The notes under the pieces were generated by a model, which saw only the letters and a list, made by a program, of their open reading frames with translations, ran no database searches and was not told the DNA's origin. 64,000 nucleotides of DNA from 55-13 sp964501275 (GTDB lineage: Bacteria > Armatimonadota > Fimbriimonadia > Fimbriimonadales > Fimbriimonadaceae). Where the stretch lies: the NCBI GenBank assembly GCA_964501275.1, contig CAZCSP010000009.1, positions 62,001 to 126,000 of the forward strand. The letters are read 5' to 3'. A program made the position numbers and the translations under genes. Positions 16,512 through 25,020 of this stretch are shown here, piece by piece; position 1 is the stretch's first letter, and every line of letters begins with the position of its first letter.

Positions 16512-19016
16512 CTAGCTGGCCTGTTGCAACGCTTCGATTTTGCGCGCATAGTTCCCAACCAGTTCCCGGCTGGAGCCTTCGTCGGGGCTCTCGGCGTAGA
16601 CGTGGAAAACCGGCTCAATGGAATCGGGGAGGACCAAGACCCAGGAGTCGTGGTCGAATATCTTGATCCCATCTACTAACTCCACACGCTCGCCCCTAGA
16701 GCCTTCCTCGCTGATCTGCCGCATCACCGCGCCCTTGACTTCCCAGGGACAACGCACCATCTCGTAGGCGAGCTGGAATTTGGGCAGCGTCTCCGCCACT
16801 TCGCCCAGTTTCAGCCCGGTGGCTTGAAGCATCGTGACCAGTTTGCCAAATGAGAACGGCGCATCGAATCCGGGGTGCAGGCTGGGGAAGATGAACCCGC
16901 CTCGGTCGTCTCCAGCGAAGGTCACCTCGGTTTCCAGTGAGGCTGACATCAGGGATCGTATGTCGGCTTTGGTCCGCAATATCCCGACGCCCGTCTTGCG
17001 GAGGGCTTCTTCCAGGCGTGTGGGAGCGGTGATGCTCATCGCGATCGTGGCCTCCGGGTGGGTTTGGGAGACAAGCATGGAGAGGGCCGCCAGTAGGGTG
17101 TTGCCGACCAAGACTTCGCCGCGCTCATCGACCACCGTCAGGCGCTCTCCCTCTTCGGTGAAGAGGACTCCCATATCGTAGCTCAGACTTTCGACGACCG
17201 ACTTGAGGTTATCAACGTGTTTCTGAACCTCCTCATCGGTGCGCGGCGAGAGTTTGGCGTCGTTATAGCCGTTCAGCGAGATCGACTCGACCCCCAATTG
17301 TGCGAGCATGGCGGGGTAATAGGTGGAGATGGAGGAGTAGCCATAGTCGCAGGCAATCCGAAGTCGCCGCTTACCCTCCGGCTTCGGAAGCTGCTTGAAA
17401 AAGTCTGCCTGGTAGCCTTCCACCGCAAGGCTGGCGTATTCGATCACCCCCAGATCTTCGGAGTCGATACGCTTGAAGTCCTCGCGGAAGAAAGCGGATT
17501 CCACCTTTCGCTCCATGTTGCGCGAGAGGTAGGCGCCGTTCCGGTCGAGTAGCTCCACCAGGGTGACCCGCGCATTGCCGGGCAGTTTGCGCACATTTAC
17601 CGCCCCTGCCGCGCCGCTCGCCTTGATGAAGTGTCGCGCCACCGGAAGCGCCGAGGATCGGAGGTCCAAGATGTCGCAACCGACGCTCAGCAGCGAGGCG
17701 ATCACCGCGCGCTTGATCATTCGCGAACTGCGGGTGCTGTCCCGCGAGGTGACGATCCGGCTCTTGGGAGTTAGACAGGAGCCGTAGGCCGAGCCTAGTC
17801 GGCAGGCGAAATCGGGAGTGATCTCAATGTTGCTCAGCCCTGCGACACCCAACTCTCGGAACAGATTCCCGCGCCATTTGTTGCCCCAAACCAGGGACAT
17901 GGTGACAGTGGAGCCGCGCTCGATAATCTTGTCCGGCCACAACTTGATGCGGGGTCTCACCGTGCAACCGACGTCGATGAGGCATCGGTCGCCAACGACC
18001 GCATCCTCGGAGACCACGCAGTCGCGCTTGATGGTAACTCGGGACCCGATCACCGCCGACCGCACGCTGACCGAGGCGCCGATGTAGGCGCTGTCCCACA
18101 CCACTGACCGCTCGACGGAGGCCTCTTCCTCGACCAACGTGTTGTCGCCCAAGACCGTGTACGGCCCGATCCGCGCCCCGCGCTTGACCTTGCAGTTCCG
18201 CCCGATCACCACCGGCGGCACGATAGTCGCAGTCTCGTCGATGGTCGAGTTGGTTCCCACAAAAGTGTTGTTGGACCTCGCCTCATAAGCGAGCGGCAGA
18301 TCGACCCGGCCCGACATCAGGTGCTCCTGGGCTTCCCTGTATTGCCCCAGCGAGCCCACGTCGCACCAATACTCCTCCATCACATAGCCATAAATCGGCT
18401 TGCCCTCTTCCAAGAGCCGGGGAAAGATGTCGCCACTCCAGTCGTAGTTCTTGCCCGCCTCCATGTAGTCGAAGATTTCCGGCTCTAGGATGTACATCCC
18501 GGTATTCACCGTGTCGCTGAAGACCTCCGACCACCCGGGCTTCTCCAAGAACCTGACAATTCGTCCGTCGTCGTCGGTGATCACGACACCAAAGTCCAGC
18601 GGCGTGGGAACTCGATACAGAATGAGGGTGGCGAGGCTTCCTTTGGCCCGGTGGTACTCCACTGCCTTGGCCAAGTTGCAGTCCGTCAGAGCGTCGCCAG
18701 AGACGATCAGAAACGGCTCTTTGCCCCGAACCAGGTCCTCGGCCTTCTTCACACTCCCGGCGGTTCCCAGCGGCGTGTCCTCGATGGAGTAGTCCATCTC
18801 CACGCCATATTCGCTTCCGTCTCCAAAAGTCCCCTGGATCTCATCGGCCAGGTAGTGAAGGGTGGAGACGACCTGGGTGATCCCGTGCCGTTTCAGGAGC
18901 GTGAGGATGTGCTCCATGATGGGCACGTTGCAGATCGGGACGAGCGGCTTGGGGCGGTTGGACGTAATGGGGCGCAGTCGTGAACCCTCCCCCCCGGCCA
19001 TTACAACGGCTTTCAT
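16512..19016 (-). CDS. Mannose-1-phosphate guanylyltransferase-like / degenerate phosphomannomutase fusion
   Basis: An 834-residue three-part protein. The NTP_transferase domain at about 1-235 (AGGEGSRLRPIT, VSGDALTD, EYWCDVGSLGQY) should make a nucleotide sugar, probably GDP-mannose. Left-handed beta-helix hexapeptide repeats occupy about 245-375. A phosphomannomutase-like region spans about 395-830. The mutase half lacks its catalytic loops: the TASHNP phosphoserine loop is replaced by NVRKLPGNAR at 474-483, and the DGDADR metal loop by FTEEGER at 619-625. The mutase activity is thus probably lost, as in some known fusions of this type. I started at the ATG at 19016 with AGGGA upstream; a longer frame reaches 19079. 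Confidence 0.86.
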   Translation of the reverse strand: MKAVVMAGGEGSRLRPITSNRPKPLVPICNVPIMEHILTLLKRHGITQVVSTLHYLADEIQGTFGDGSEYGVEMDYSIEDTPLGTAGSVKKAEDLVRGKEPFLIVSGDALTDCNLAKAVEYHRAKGSLATLILYRVPTPLDFGVVITDDDGRIVRFLEKPGWSEVFSDTVNTGMYILEPEIFDYMEAGKNYDWSGDIFPRLLEEGKPIYGYVMEEYWCDVGSLGQYREAQEHLMSGRVDLPLAYEARSNNTFVGTNSTIDETATIVPPVVIGRNCKVKRGARIGPYTVLGDNTLVEEEASVERSVVWDSAYIGASVSVRSAVIGSRVTIKRDCVVSEDAVVGDRCLIDVGCTVRPRIKLWPDKIIERGSTVTMSLVWGNKWRGNLFRELGVAGLSNIEITPDFACRLGSAYGSCLTPKSRIVTSRDSTRSSRMIKRAVIASLLSVGCDILDLRSSALPVARHFIKASGAAGAVNVRKLPGNARVTLVELLDRNGAYLSRNMERKVESAFFREDFKRIDSEDLGVIEYASLAVEGYQADFFKQLPKPEGKRRLRIACDYGYSSISTYYPAMLAQLGVESISLNGYNDAKLSPRTDEEVQKHVDNLKSVVESLSYDMGVLFTEEGERLTVVDERGEVLVGNTLLAALSMLVSQTHPEATIAMSITAPTRLEEALRKTGVGILRTKADIRSLMSASLETEVTFAGDDRGGFIFPSLHPGFDAPFSFGKLVTMLQATGLKLGEVAETLPKFQLAYEMVRCPWEVKGAVMRQISEEGSRGERVELVDGIKIFDHDSWVLVLPDSIEPVFHVYAESPDEGSSRELVGNYARKIEALQQAS

Positions 19017-19118
19017 GATGTCCCTGCCACCCCCCTGTCCTAACGTACGATTCGTTGCATGTATTGTGCCCTCAAACACCCAGAAATCCTAGACATTTCT
19101 GAGGTTTGTTTGGGGGAC

Positions 19119-19325
19119 AAGTGAAGGAACGAACAAGGAGTTTGAGGAAGAAGGGAATGAGGAAGTCAGAGTGGACCTGCAAAACCGCGGTCCCGGCCTC
19201 CTCACGGCGGATCAGGGTGATATGCCGAATCCACTGGGCTTACGACGGATTTGCAAGTCTCTCCTGGAAATCAAGAACCTACCTTTCTTCCCTCCCACCT
19301 TGTCCCCATTCCCCATCCTTTTTTG
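19119..19325. repeat. Purine/pyrimidine inverted word-repeat arms
   Basis: The left arm at 19119-19168 is purine-rich with words such as GAGGAAG, AAGGGAA and TGAGGAA. The right arm at 19280-19325 is the pyrimidine-rich counterpart (CTTCCCTCC, CCCCATTCC). The arrangement matches the outer arms of the 7631-7856 element. Apart from this, the 19017-19414 gap holds only the Shine-Dalgarno GGGAGAAG before the next gene. Confidence 0.5.
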
Positions 19326-19414
19326 TTAAGGTTCGTGTTTTTGGGAAAGGAGTCGTATGCTGTAGAGCGTAAGCTTTTAGATATCGCCAAATTTTCACGG
19401 GAGAAGATTGATCG

Positions 19415-20344
19415 ATGAGTATTGTCGACGAACGTTCGCAGGCGGAGTGGCTGGATCAGAACGAGTATCCGTTCCTGTCGCACTATGTCCAGGTTGATGG
19501 CGGTCGGATGCACTATGTGGATGAGGGCCAAGGGGAGCCGATCCTGTTTGTCCATGGGTTCCCCACTTGGTCGTTCATGTGGCGGGGCCTCATTAAGGAT
19601 CTGTCGGTCAAGCATCGCTGTATCGCGATGGACCACATTGGGTTTGGGTTATCCGACAAGCCCGAGCATTGGAGCTACACCCCCGAGGCCCATGCTCGGA
19701 ACTACCGAAAACTTCTGGATCATTTGGGCCTGTCCACCTTCAGCCTGGTCCTCCACGACTTCGGCGGCCCCATCGCGCTGGCCCATGCCCTGGACTTTCC
19801 CGGACGGGTCAACCGGATTTCGGTCATCAACAGCTTTATGTGGTCGCTGAAGTCCGATGAGCATTTCGTGAAATTCGATCACAAGGTGAACGGCCCTATC
19901 GGCAAGATGGCCATGACGGCAACACCGCTCGGGTTGAACAAGAAGCTCCATGACATGATCGAGCAGAAGAACAAGGTTCCCCAAAAGGTCTATCCCCAGT
20001 ACACCGGCCCGTTCCACAAGGCCTCGGATCGCCAGGGACCCTATGGCTTGGCCAAGGGCTACATCGGGTCCAGCCAATGGCTCTACGACCTCTGGGTTCG
20101 GCGCGAGGCCATTCTGAACAAGCCGCTCCAAGCCGTGTGGGGCATGAAGGACAAGCTCCTGACCTCGACCCACCTGGACAAATGGCGCCACTACTGGCCC
20201 AACGCCGAAATCGTCACCTTCCCCGACTCCGGCCACCTGGTTTTGGAGGAACAGGCCAGAGAAGTAGAGGCCGCGATCTATATGTTCTTGGATGGTCAGG
20301 GGGAATTGGCCCACATTCACCGGGCAGTAAACTCGGAGTTCTGA
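19415..20344 (+). CDS. Alpha/beta hydrolase, haloalkane dehalogenase-like
   Basis: A 309-residue alpha/beta hydrolase of the haloalkane dehalogenase/epoxide hydrolase group. The oxyanion-hole motif HGFPTWS is at 47-53. The nucleophile elbow is LHDFGG with Asp115 as the nucleophile rather than Ser. A catalytic His is in PDSGHLVLEE near 282 and a candidate acid is in GMKDKLL. Whether the natural substrate is halogenated cannot be told from sequence. A GGAGAAG Shine-Dalgarno precedes the ATG. asnS follows 28 nt downstream. Confidence 0.85.
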   Translation: MSIVDERSQAEWLDQNEYPFLSHYVQVDGGRMHYVDEGQGEPILFVHGFPTWSFMWRGLIKDLSVKHRCIAMDHIGFGLSDKPEHWSYTPEAHARNYRKLLDHLGLSTFSLVLHDFGGPIALAHALDFPGRVNRISVINSFMWSLKSDEHFVKFDHKVNGPIGKMAMTATPLGLNKKLHDMIEQKNKVPQKVYPQYTGPFHKASDRQGPYGLAKGYIGSSQWLYDLWVRREAILNKPLQAVWGMKDKLLTSTHLDKWRHYWPNAEIVTFPDSGHLVLEEQAREVEAAIYMFLDGQGELAHIHRAVNSEF

Positions 20345-20372
20345 ACCTGCGCGGTAAACTGCCCGCCAATCT

Positions 20373-21788
20373 ATGGACTACCGGCGAACTTACGTCCGCG
20401 ACCTTTTCAACCTGTCTCCAGGGACACAGGCTTCGGCTTATGGCTGGGTGAAGACTCGGCGGGATAGCAAGGGGATCTCCTTTGTCCAACTCAGCGACGG
20501 CTCCTGCTTCAAGGACTTGCAGGTGGTGGTGAACGAGGGCGTGGTCTCGGCGGACGACCTAAGGCAGATCACGACCGGGGCGTGTGTTCGGTTCGACGGC
20601 GAAATCGTGGAGTCTCCGGCCGCTGGGCAGGCGGTGGAGCTTTTGGCCAAAGGCGTCGAGGTCTATGGCCCGGCTGACCCAGAAAAGTACCCGCTCCAAA
20701 AGAAGGGCGCAACGATGGAGTTTCTCCGCGAGATCGCCCACCTGCGGGTGCGCGGGAACACGTTTGGCGCGGTCTTCCGAATGCGCGCTCAGGCCGCGTT
20801 TGCCATCCACAAATTCTTCCACGACCGCGGCTTCCACTACATCCAGACCCCGATCATCACCGCCAGCGACGCCGAGGGGGCGGGGGCGATGTTTGCCGTT
20901 TCGACTAACCTGGAACTCAATGAACCCTTGGAAGGCGAAAGGAAACAGTACGCTTACCGCCTCAAGTCGGCCAATCCCGAGGAGGACTTCTTTGGCAAGC
21001 CCGCGTTCCTGACCGTCAGCGGCCAGCTTGAGGCGGAGACCCTCGCCCTCGGCCTCACCAACGTCTACACCTTCGGCCCCACCTTCCGGGCCGAGAACTC
21101 CAGCACCAGCCGCCACCTGGCCGAGTTCTGGATGGTGGAGCCGGAGATGGCGTTTTGCGACATCGAGGGCGACATGAACCTGGCCGAGGAGTTCCTGAAG
21201 GAGGTCATCGGCTACCTGCTGGAGAACTCCGGGCAGGACTTGGACTTCTTCAACCAGCGCATCGAGCCCGAGCTGCTGAAGACGCTCAAGCACGTTGTCG
21301 AGAGTCCCTTCGAGCGGATGACCTACACCGAGGCGATCAAGCTTTTGGAAGCCAGCGGCGAGGCGTTTGAGTACCCGGTGTTCTGGGGAACGGATTTGCA
21401 GAGCGAGCACGAACGGTGGCTGACGGAGGTCAAGGTGGGCCGCCCGGTCATCCTCACCGACTATCCCAAGGAGATCAAGGCGTTCTACATGAAGGAGAAC
21501 GCGGATGGGAAGACGGTCCGGGCGATGGATGTGCTTGCTCCTCGAATCGGTGAAATCATTGGCGGGTCGCAACGCGAGGAGAACCTGGCCGTATTAGAAC
21601 GCAAGATCGCCGACTTTGGCCTGCCGATGGAGCCCTACTGGTGGTACCTGGACCTGAGAAGGTTCGGCAGCGCCCCCCATGCAGGGTTTGGCCTCGGGTT
21701 TGAGCGGCTGCTGATGTATGTGACGGGCATGAAGAATATCCGGGACGTGATCCCCTATCACCGAACTCCCGGCAACGCGGAGTTCTAA
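20373..21788 (+). CDS. asnS: Asparaginyl-tRNA synthetase
   Basis: A 471-residue class IIb synthetase that charges tRNA(Asn). An N-terminal OB-fold anticodon-binding domain (about 1-110, YGWVKTRRDSKGISFVQLSD) precedes the catalytic core. Motif 2 includes FRAENSSTSRHLAEFWMVEP, and motif 3 is GFGLGFERLLMYVTG near the end. The size and the STSRHLAEF signature separate AsnRS from AspRS. Its stop is one base before the proposed start of the ABC exporter gene, so the genes are probably co-transcribed. Confidence 0.96.
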   Translation: MDYRRTYVRDLFNLSPGTQASAYGWVKTRRDSKGISFVQLSDGSCFKDLQVVVNEGVVSADDLRQITTGACVRFDGEIVESPAAGQAVELLAKGVEVYGPADPEKYPLQKKGATMEFLREIAHLRVRGNTFGAVFRMRAQAAFAIHKFFHDRGFHYIQTPIITASDAEGAGAMFAVSTNLELNEPLEGERKQYAYRLKSANPEEDFFGKPAFLTVSGQLEAETLALGLTNVYTFGPTFRAENSSTSRHLAEFWMVEPEMAFCDIEGDMNLAEEFLKEVIGYLLENSGQDLDFFNQRIEPELLKTLKHVVESPFERMTYTEAIKLLEASGEAFEYPVFWGTDLQSEHERWLTEVKVGRPVILTDYPKEIKAFYMKENADGKTVRAMDVLAPRIGEIIGGSQREENLAVLERKIADFGLPMEPYWWYLDLRRFGSAPHAGFGLGFERLLMYVTGMKNIRDVIPYHRTPGNAEF

Positions 21789-21789
21789 T

Positions 21790-23799
21790 CTGGCTTTCAA
21801 CCTCTTTAAGCGGTTCGACCAACGCCTCGCCGCCGAACTGAAGTCCCAGCGCAAGACGATCGCCATCGGTCTTGCCTGCGTGCTGGTGACCACTCTCCTC
21901 ACCACGGCCTCCATCCCGATCATGCGCGAGGGCGTCCAGGCCATTACCGACGCGGCGGGCTACACCGAGCAAAAGTTCTTCTCCGAAGAGGAGATCACTG
22001 CCATTGCCAAGGATTTGGGCAAACAGAACCGCGAAGTCTCCACCGCCCTGTCTCCAATCCAACATCTGCGCGATGAATCGGACTTCGTGTTCCGTGACGA
22101 CGAAAAAGGGCAAGCGGCGGCCAGCCTGAACATCTCGGTCGAGAGATTGGAGAGGGCCGTTCATATCTCAAAACAGCCCTCCAGCAAGCGTCAGACGCCT
22201 CAAGAAGCCCTGCCTCAACTGGGCAAAATCTGCCTTTTGGTGGTGCTTCTATTTGGTTTCAAATACTGGTTCACTCGGGGACAGACCTACTATCTCAGCA
22301 AAGCCGCCGCCAGGCTCGCCAGCAACTTGCGCATCCGGCTGTTTGGCAAGCTTCAACGGCTTCCTGTGAGCTATTTCAGTCAGAAGCGCGCAGGCTCCAT
22401 CCAGAGCGTTTTGACCAACGACGTCGGGGTTTATCAGACCGCAGTCACCATTATTCGCGACAGCATCGATGGCCCTCTCAAAGCCCTTGGTGCGCTGGGC
22501 TACATCTTTTGGACCCAGTGGCAACTCGGTCTCGTCACGCTCCTGTTCCTGCCTCCGATGGCCATTGCTATTCAGCGAAATGCCCGGAAGATGAAAGAGG
22601 CGCAGCGCAAGGTGCAAAGCGACCTCGCCAACCTCAACGCGATGACTCTGGAGTCTCTTCAGGGCACTCGGGTGGTCAAGGCGTTTGCGGCTGAAGAGAG
22701 GATGGAGGCCGAGTATTCGGGATTGGTGGAGAACACGTTCAAGAGCCAGATGCGGGCTACCAAGCGGAACGCCTCTCTCCGCCCCTTGGTGGAACTCATT
22801 GGCGCGGTCGCCCTGGCGGCGTTCCTCTATGTGAGCGGGAACCTGGCCTTCCACGGCGTTCTCCAAGTTGCCGACCTGTTCATGATGGTGTACTCCCTGG
22901 ACATCATCAACCAAGGGTCGCGCAACATCGCTTCGGTGAATAACACCTACGCCCAGGTTCAAGCCGCCAGCGAACGCATCTATGCCGAAGTGTTGGATGT
23001 TCCCGAGGAGCATTTCGAGTCGGTAGGCAAGCAAACTCTTGAGTCGCCGACGGGTCGGATCGAGTTCCGCAACGTCTCGTTCGACTATCCCGATGGCACA
23101 AGGGCTCTGAATGGCGTCAGTTTCGCCCTGGACTCAGGGACCAGTTTGGCTTTGGTAGGTCCCAGCGGGGCAGGAAAGAGCACGATCGCCGATCTGTTAC
23201 TTCGTTTTTACGATCCCACCGAGGGCGTGATCACGTTTGACGGCGTGGACATCAGAGACTTGGATACGGCTTGGCTGAGGAAGCAGATTGGCGTGGTACC
23301 TCAGCAAACGTTCCTGTTTGCAGGATCGATAGCCGAGAATATCAAGTTGGGCAACTCTGCGGCGACCGATAGCGAAGTGGAAGAGGCGGGGATCGGGGCT
23401 CATGTCGATGCTTTCGTCAGCCGTCTTCCTCAACGCTACAGCGCCACTATCGGCGAGGGCGGTTCTGGCCTCAGTGGGGGGGAGAAGCAGCGTATCGCTA
23501 TCGCAAGAGCCCTGGTTCGCAGGCCGACGCTTCTCCTCCTGGATGAAGCCACCTCCGCTCTCGACGCCACCAGTGAGAAAGTCGTCACTGAGGCGCTGGA
23601 GGAGGCCATGAAGCAGCGCACTACCCTCTTCATCGCGCACCGCCTAACCACTGCCGCCCGCGCCGACAAGATTCTCTACCTGCGACGCGGCGAAGTGGTC
23701 GAGCAGGGGCCGCATAGGGAGTTGATGGAGAAGAATGGGGAGTATGCCGCGCTCTTCCGCGTCTTCAGCAACGGAGTCTTGGACGATGGACTTCAATAG
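21790..23799 (+). CDS. ABC exporter, fused membrane and ATPase domains (MsbA-like), likely CTG start
   Basis: A half-transporter of 669 residues if translation starts at the CTG at 21790. The transmembrane domain holds about six helices (about 30-400). The ATPase domain at about 430-665 has Walker A GPSGAGKST, the signature LSGGEKQ, Walker B LLLLDEATSALD and a switch His in IAHRLT. It exports a lipid or hydrophobic substrate that is not identifiable here. The first recognised start, GTG at 21880, would cut the first helix. Coding sequence clearly continues upstream (AFNLFKRFDQRLAAELKSQR) to one base after the asnS stop, with no ATG, GTG or TTG in frame. Confidence 0.87.
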   Translation: MAFNLFKRFDQRLAAELKSQRKTIAIGLACVLVTTLLTTASIPIMREGVQAITDAAGYTEQKFFSEEEITAIAKDLGKQNREVSTALSPIQHLRDESDFVFRDDEKGQAAASLNISVERLERAVHISKQPSSKRQTPQEALPQLGKICLLVVLLFGFKYWFTRGQTYYLSKAAARLASNLRIRLFGKLQRLPVSYFSQKRAGSIQSVLTNDVGVYQTAVTIIRDSIDGPLKALGALGYIFWTQWQLGLVTLLFLPPMAIAIQRNARKMKEAQRKVQSDLANLNAMTLESLQGTRVVKAFAAEERMEAEYSGLVENTFKSQMRATKRNASLRPLVELIGAVALAAFLYVSGNLAFHGVLQVADLFMMVYSLDIINQGSRNIASVNNTYAQVQAASERIYAEVLDVPEEHFESVGKQTLESPTGRIEFRNVSFDYPDGTRALNGVSFALDSGTSLALVGPSGAGKSTIADLLLRFYDPTEGVITFDGVDIRDLDTAWLRKQIGVVPQQTFLFAGSIAENIKLGNSAATDSEVEEAGIGAHVDAFVSRLPQRYSATIGEGGSGLSGGEKQRIAIARALVRRPTLLLLDEATSALDATSEKVVTEALEEAMKQRTTLFIAHRLTTAARADKILYLRRGEVVEQGPHRELMEKNGEYAALFRVFSNGVLDDGLQ

Positions 23800-24565
23800 C
23801 GCTCTCGTCACGGAAGGCTTGGGTTGCGGATATCCCGAGAGGCCGGTTCTGCGAGAGATCGCGATCACATTCGCCAAGGGCACGGCAACCGCCATCCTGG
23901 GTCCCAACGGCTCCGGCAAATCCACCCTTCTCAAGACCCTTACCGGAGAATTGGCCCCGCTATCGGGCAAGGTGCTCTTAGCCCAGGGAGACCTTGCGAT
24001 CCTTTCCGTTCGCCAGATCGCCACCCTTATCTCCGTTGTGCCGCAACAGGAGCACATCCCCTTCCGATTCACCGCCCGAGAGGTCGTCACGATGGGGCGC
24101 TATGCCCAGTCGGAAGGGATTCGAGACACCGCGGAGGATCGCTTCGCCGCTGAGGAGGCCATGCGTTACACTGATTGCCTCCACTTGGCCGAGCGCCCGA
24201 TCACCGAATTGAGCGGCGGAGAGAGGCAACGGGTCCTGCTGGCTCGCGCTCTGGCTCAGGACACGGAGATCGTCATTCTGGACGAACCCACCACCCACCT
24301 CGATATCACCCATCAACTGGACCTATGCCGGATCGTTCGCGAGATGGTGCGGGACGGGAAGACGGTGGTCGCCGCCATGCACGACCTGAATCTGGTCGGG
24401 CAGTTTGCAAGCAGGGCGGCGCTACTGGGAGACGGCGGCGTTGTGGCGCTGGATGAGACCGAGGCCGTACTGAACTCGCCCAGCCTAGACGAAGTCTACG
24501 GAGTGGCCTTCAGAAGAATCAAAGATGGCGGCAGAACCGTGGTTCTGCCGCCATCTGCTTTGTGA
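23786..24565 (+). CDS. ABC transporter ATP-binding protein (FepC/HmuV/BtuD type)
   Basis: A 259-residue ATPase resembling iron-siderophore, haem or cobalamin importers. Walker A is GPNGSGKST, the signature is LSGGERQRVLLARAL, Walker B is IVILDEPTTHLD, and the H-loop is AMHDLNL. The D-loop and Q-loop (VPQQEHIPF) are intact. The ATG at 23786 overlaps the 3' end of the ABC exporter gene by 14 bp with GGAG upstream, so the pair is translationally coupled. No permease or binding protein of this importer class is in the window, so its partner must be encoded elsewhere. Confidence 0.88.
   Translation: MDFNSALVTEGLGCGYPERPVLREIAITFAKGTATAILGPNGSGKSTLLKTLTGELAPLSGKVLLAQGDLAILSVRQIATLISVVPQQEHIPFRFTAREVVTMGRYAQSEGIRDTAEDRFAAEEAMRYTDCLHLAERPITELSGGERQRVLLARALAQDTEIVILDEPTTHLDITHQLDLCRIVREMVRDGKTVVAAMHDLNLVGQFASRAALLGDGGVVALDETEAVLNSPSLDEVYGVAFRRIKDGGRTVVLPPSAL
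24524..24555 (+). terminator. Perfect 15-bp hairpin overlapping the 3' end of the ABC ATPase gene
   Basis: GATGGCGGCAGAACC at 24524-24538 pairs with GGTTCTGCCGCCATC at 24541-24555. The hairpin lies within the last codons of the plus-strand gene, just before a convergent gene. It likely ends transcription from at least the plus strand. The U-run is weak. Confidence 0.6.
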
Positions 24566-24572
24566 TCAAACT

Positions 24573-24935
24573 CTACTTCTTAGTCTCGTTCGTGTACCAC
24601 TGGGTAGAGGTACTGGAGTCGTTGGGGGCGGGCTTATAGCTGGTGGGCTTGGGCACAGCGATGGATGGCTTGCCATCTCCTCCTGGTGCGCCCATAGGGC
24701 GTTCGCCACTGGGGACAGGCTGCGACATCGCTCCTTTTGCCATACCTGCCACCTGCTTGGGATCCATTTTAGGGCGTGACCCGGTCTCTGCGGCGGGTGG
24801 GGGTGGGGTGTTCGATGCCTCTGGGCCATGGTCGTGGCCATCGCCGCTGCCCTTTGGCGCGAAGAAGATGCCTACGGCGACCAGCATGAAGACCAGCAGG
24901 GTGGCCAACAGAACCGGGGGTTTTCTTTTTCTCAT
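24573..24935 (-). CDS. Membrane-anchored Pro-rich small protein
   Basis: A 120-residue protein of unknown function. A basic start (MRKRKPP) and one hydrophobic helix (about 8-25) are followed by a short His-containing stretch (GHDHG) and a low-complexity Pro/Ser/Gly tail. The tail is probably exposed outside the membrane. AAGGAG lies upstream of the ATG. No conserved domain is recognised. It is monocistronic and convergent with the ABC ATPase gene. Confidence 0.6.
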   Translation of the reverse strand: MRKRKPPVLLATLLVFMLVAVGIFFAPKGSGDGHDHGPEASNTPPPPAAETGSRPKMDPKQVAGMAKGAMSQPVPSGERPMGAPGGDGKPSIAVPKPTSYKPAPNDSSTSTQWYTNETKK

Positions 24936-25020
24936 GAATGATTGCTCCTTGCGGAATGAGTGCCTAAAATTGTAGTGTGGGTTCTATGGTAGCAGGAATC
25001 AGGCCACAGGCGGCGATGGT

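Noticed and set aside
20559..21572. Minus-strand open frame of 337 codons opposite asnS
   Set aside because: AsnS motifs are intact on the plus strand, so this is a shadow.
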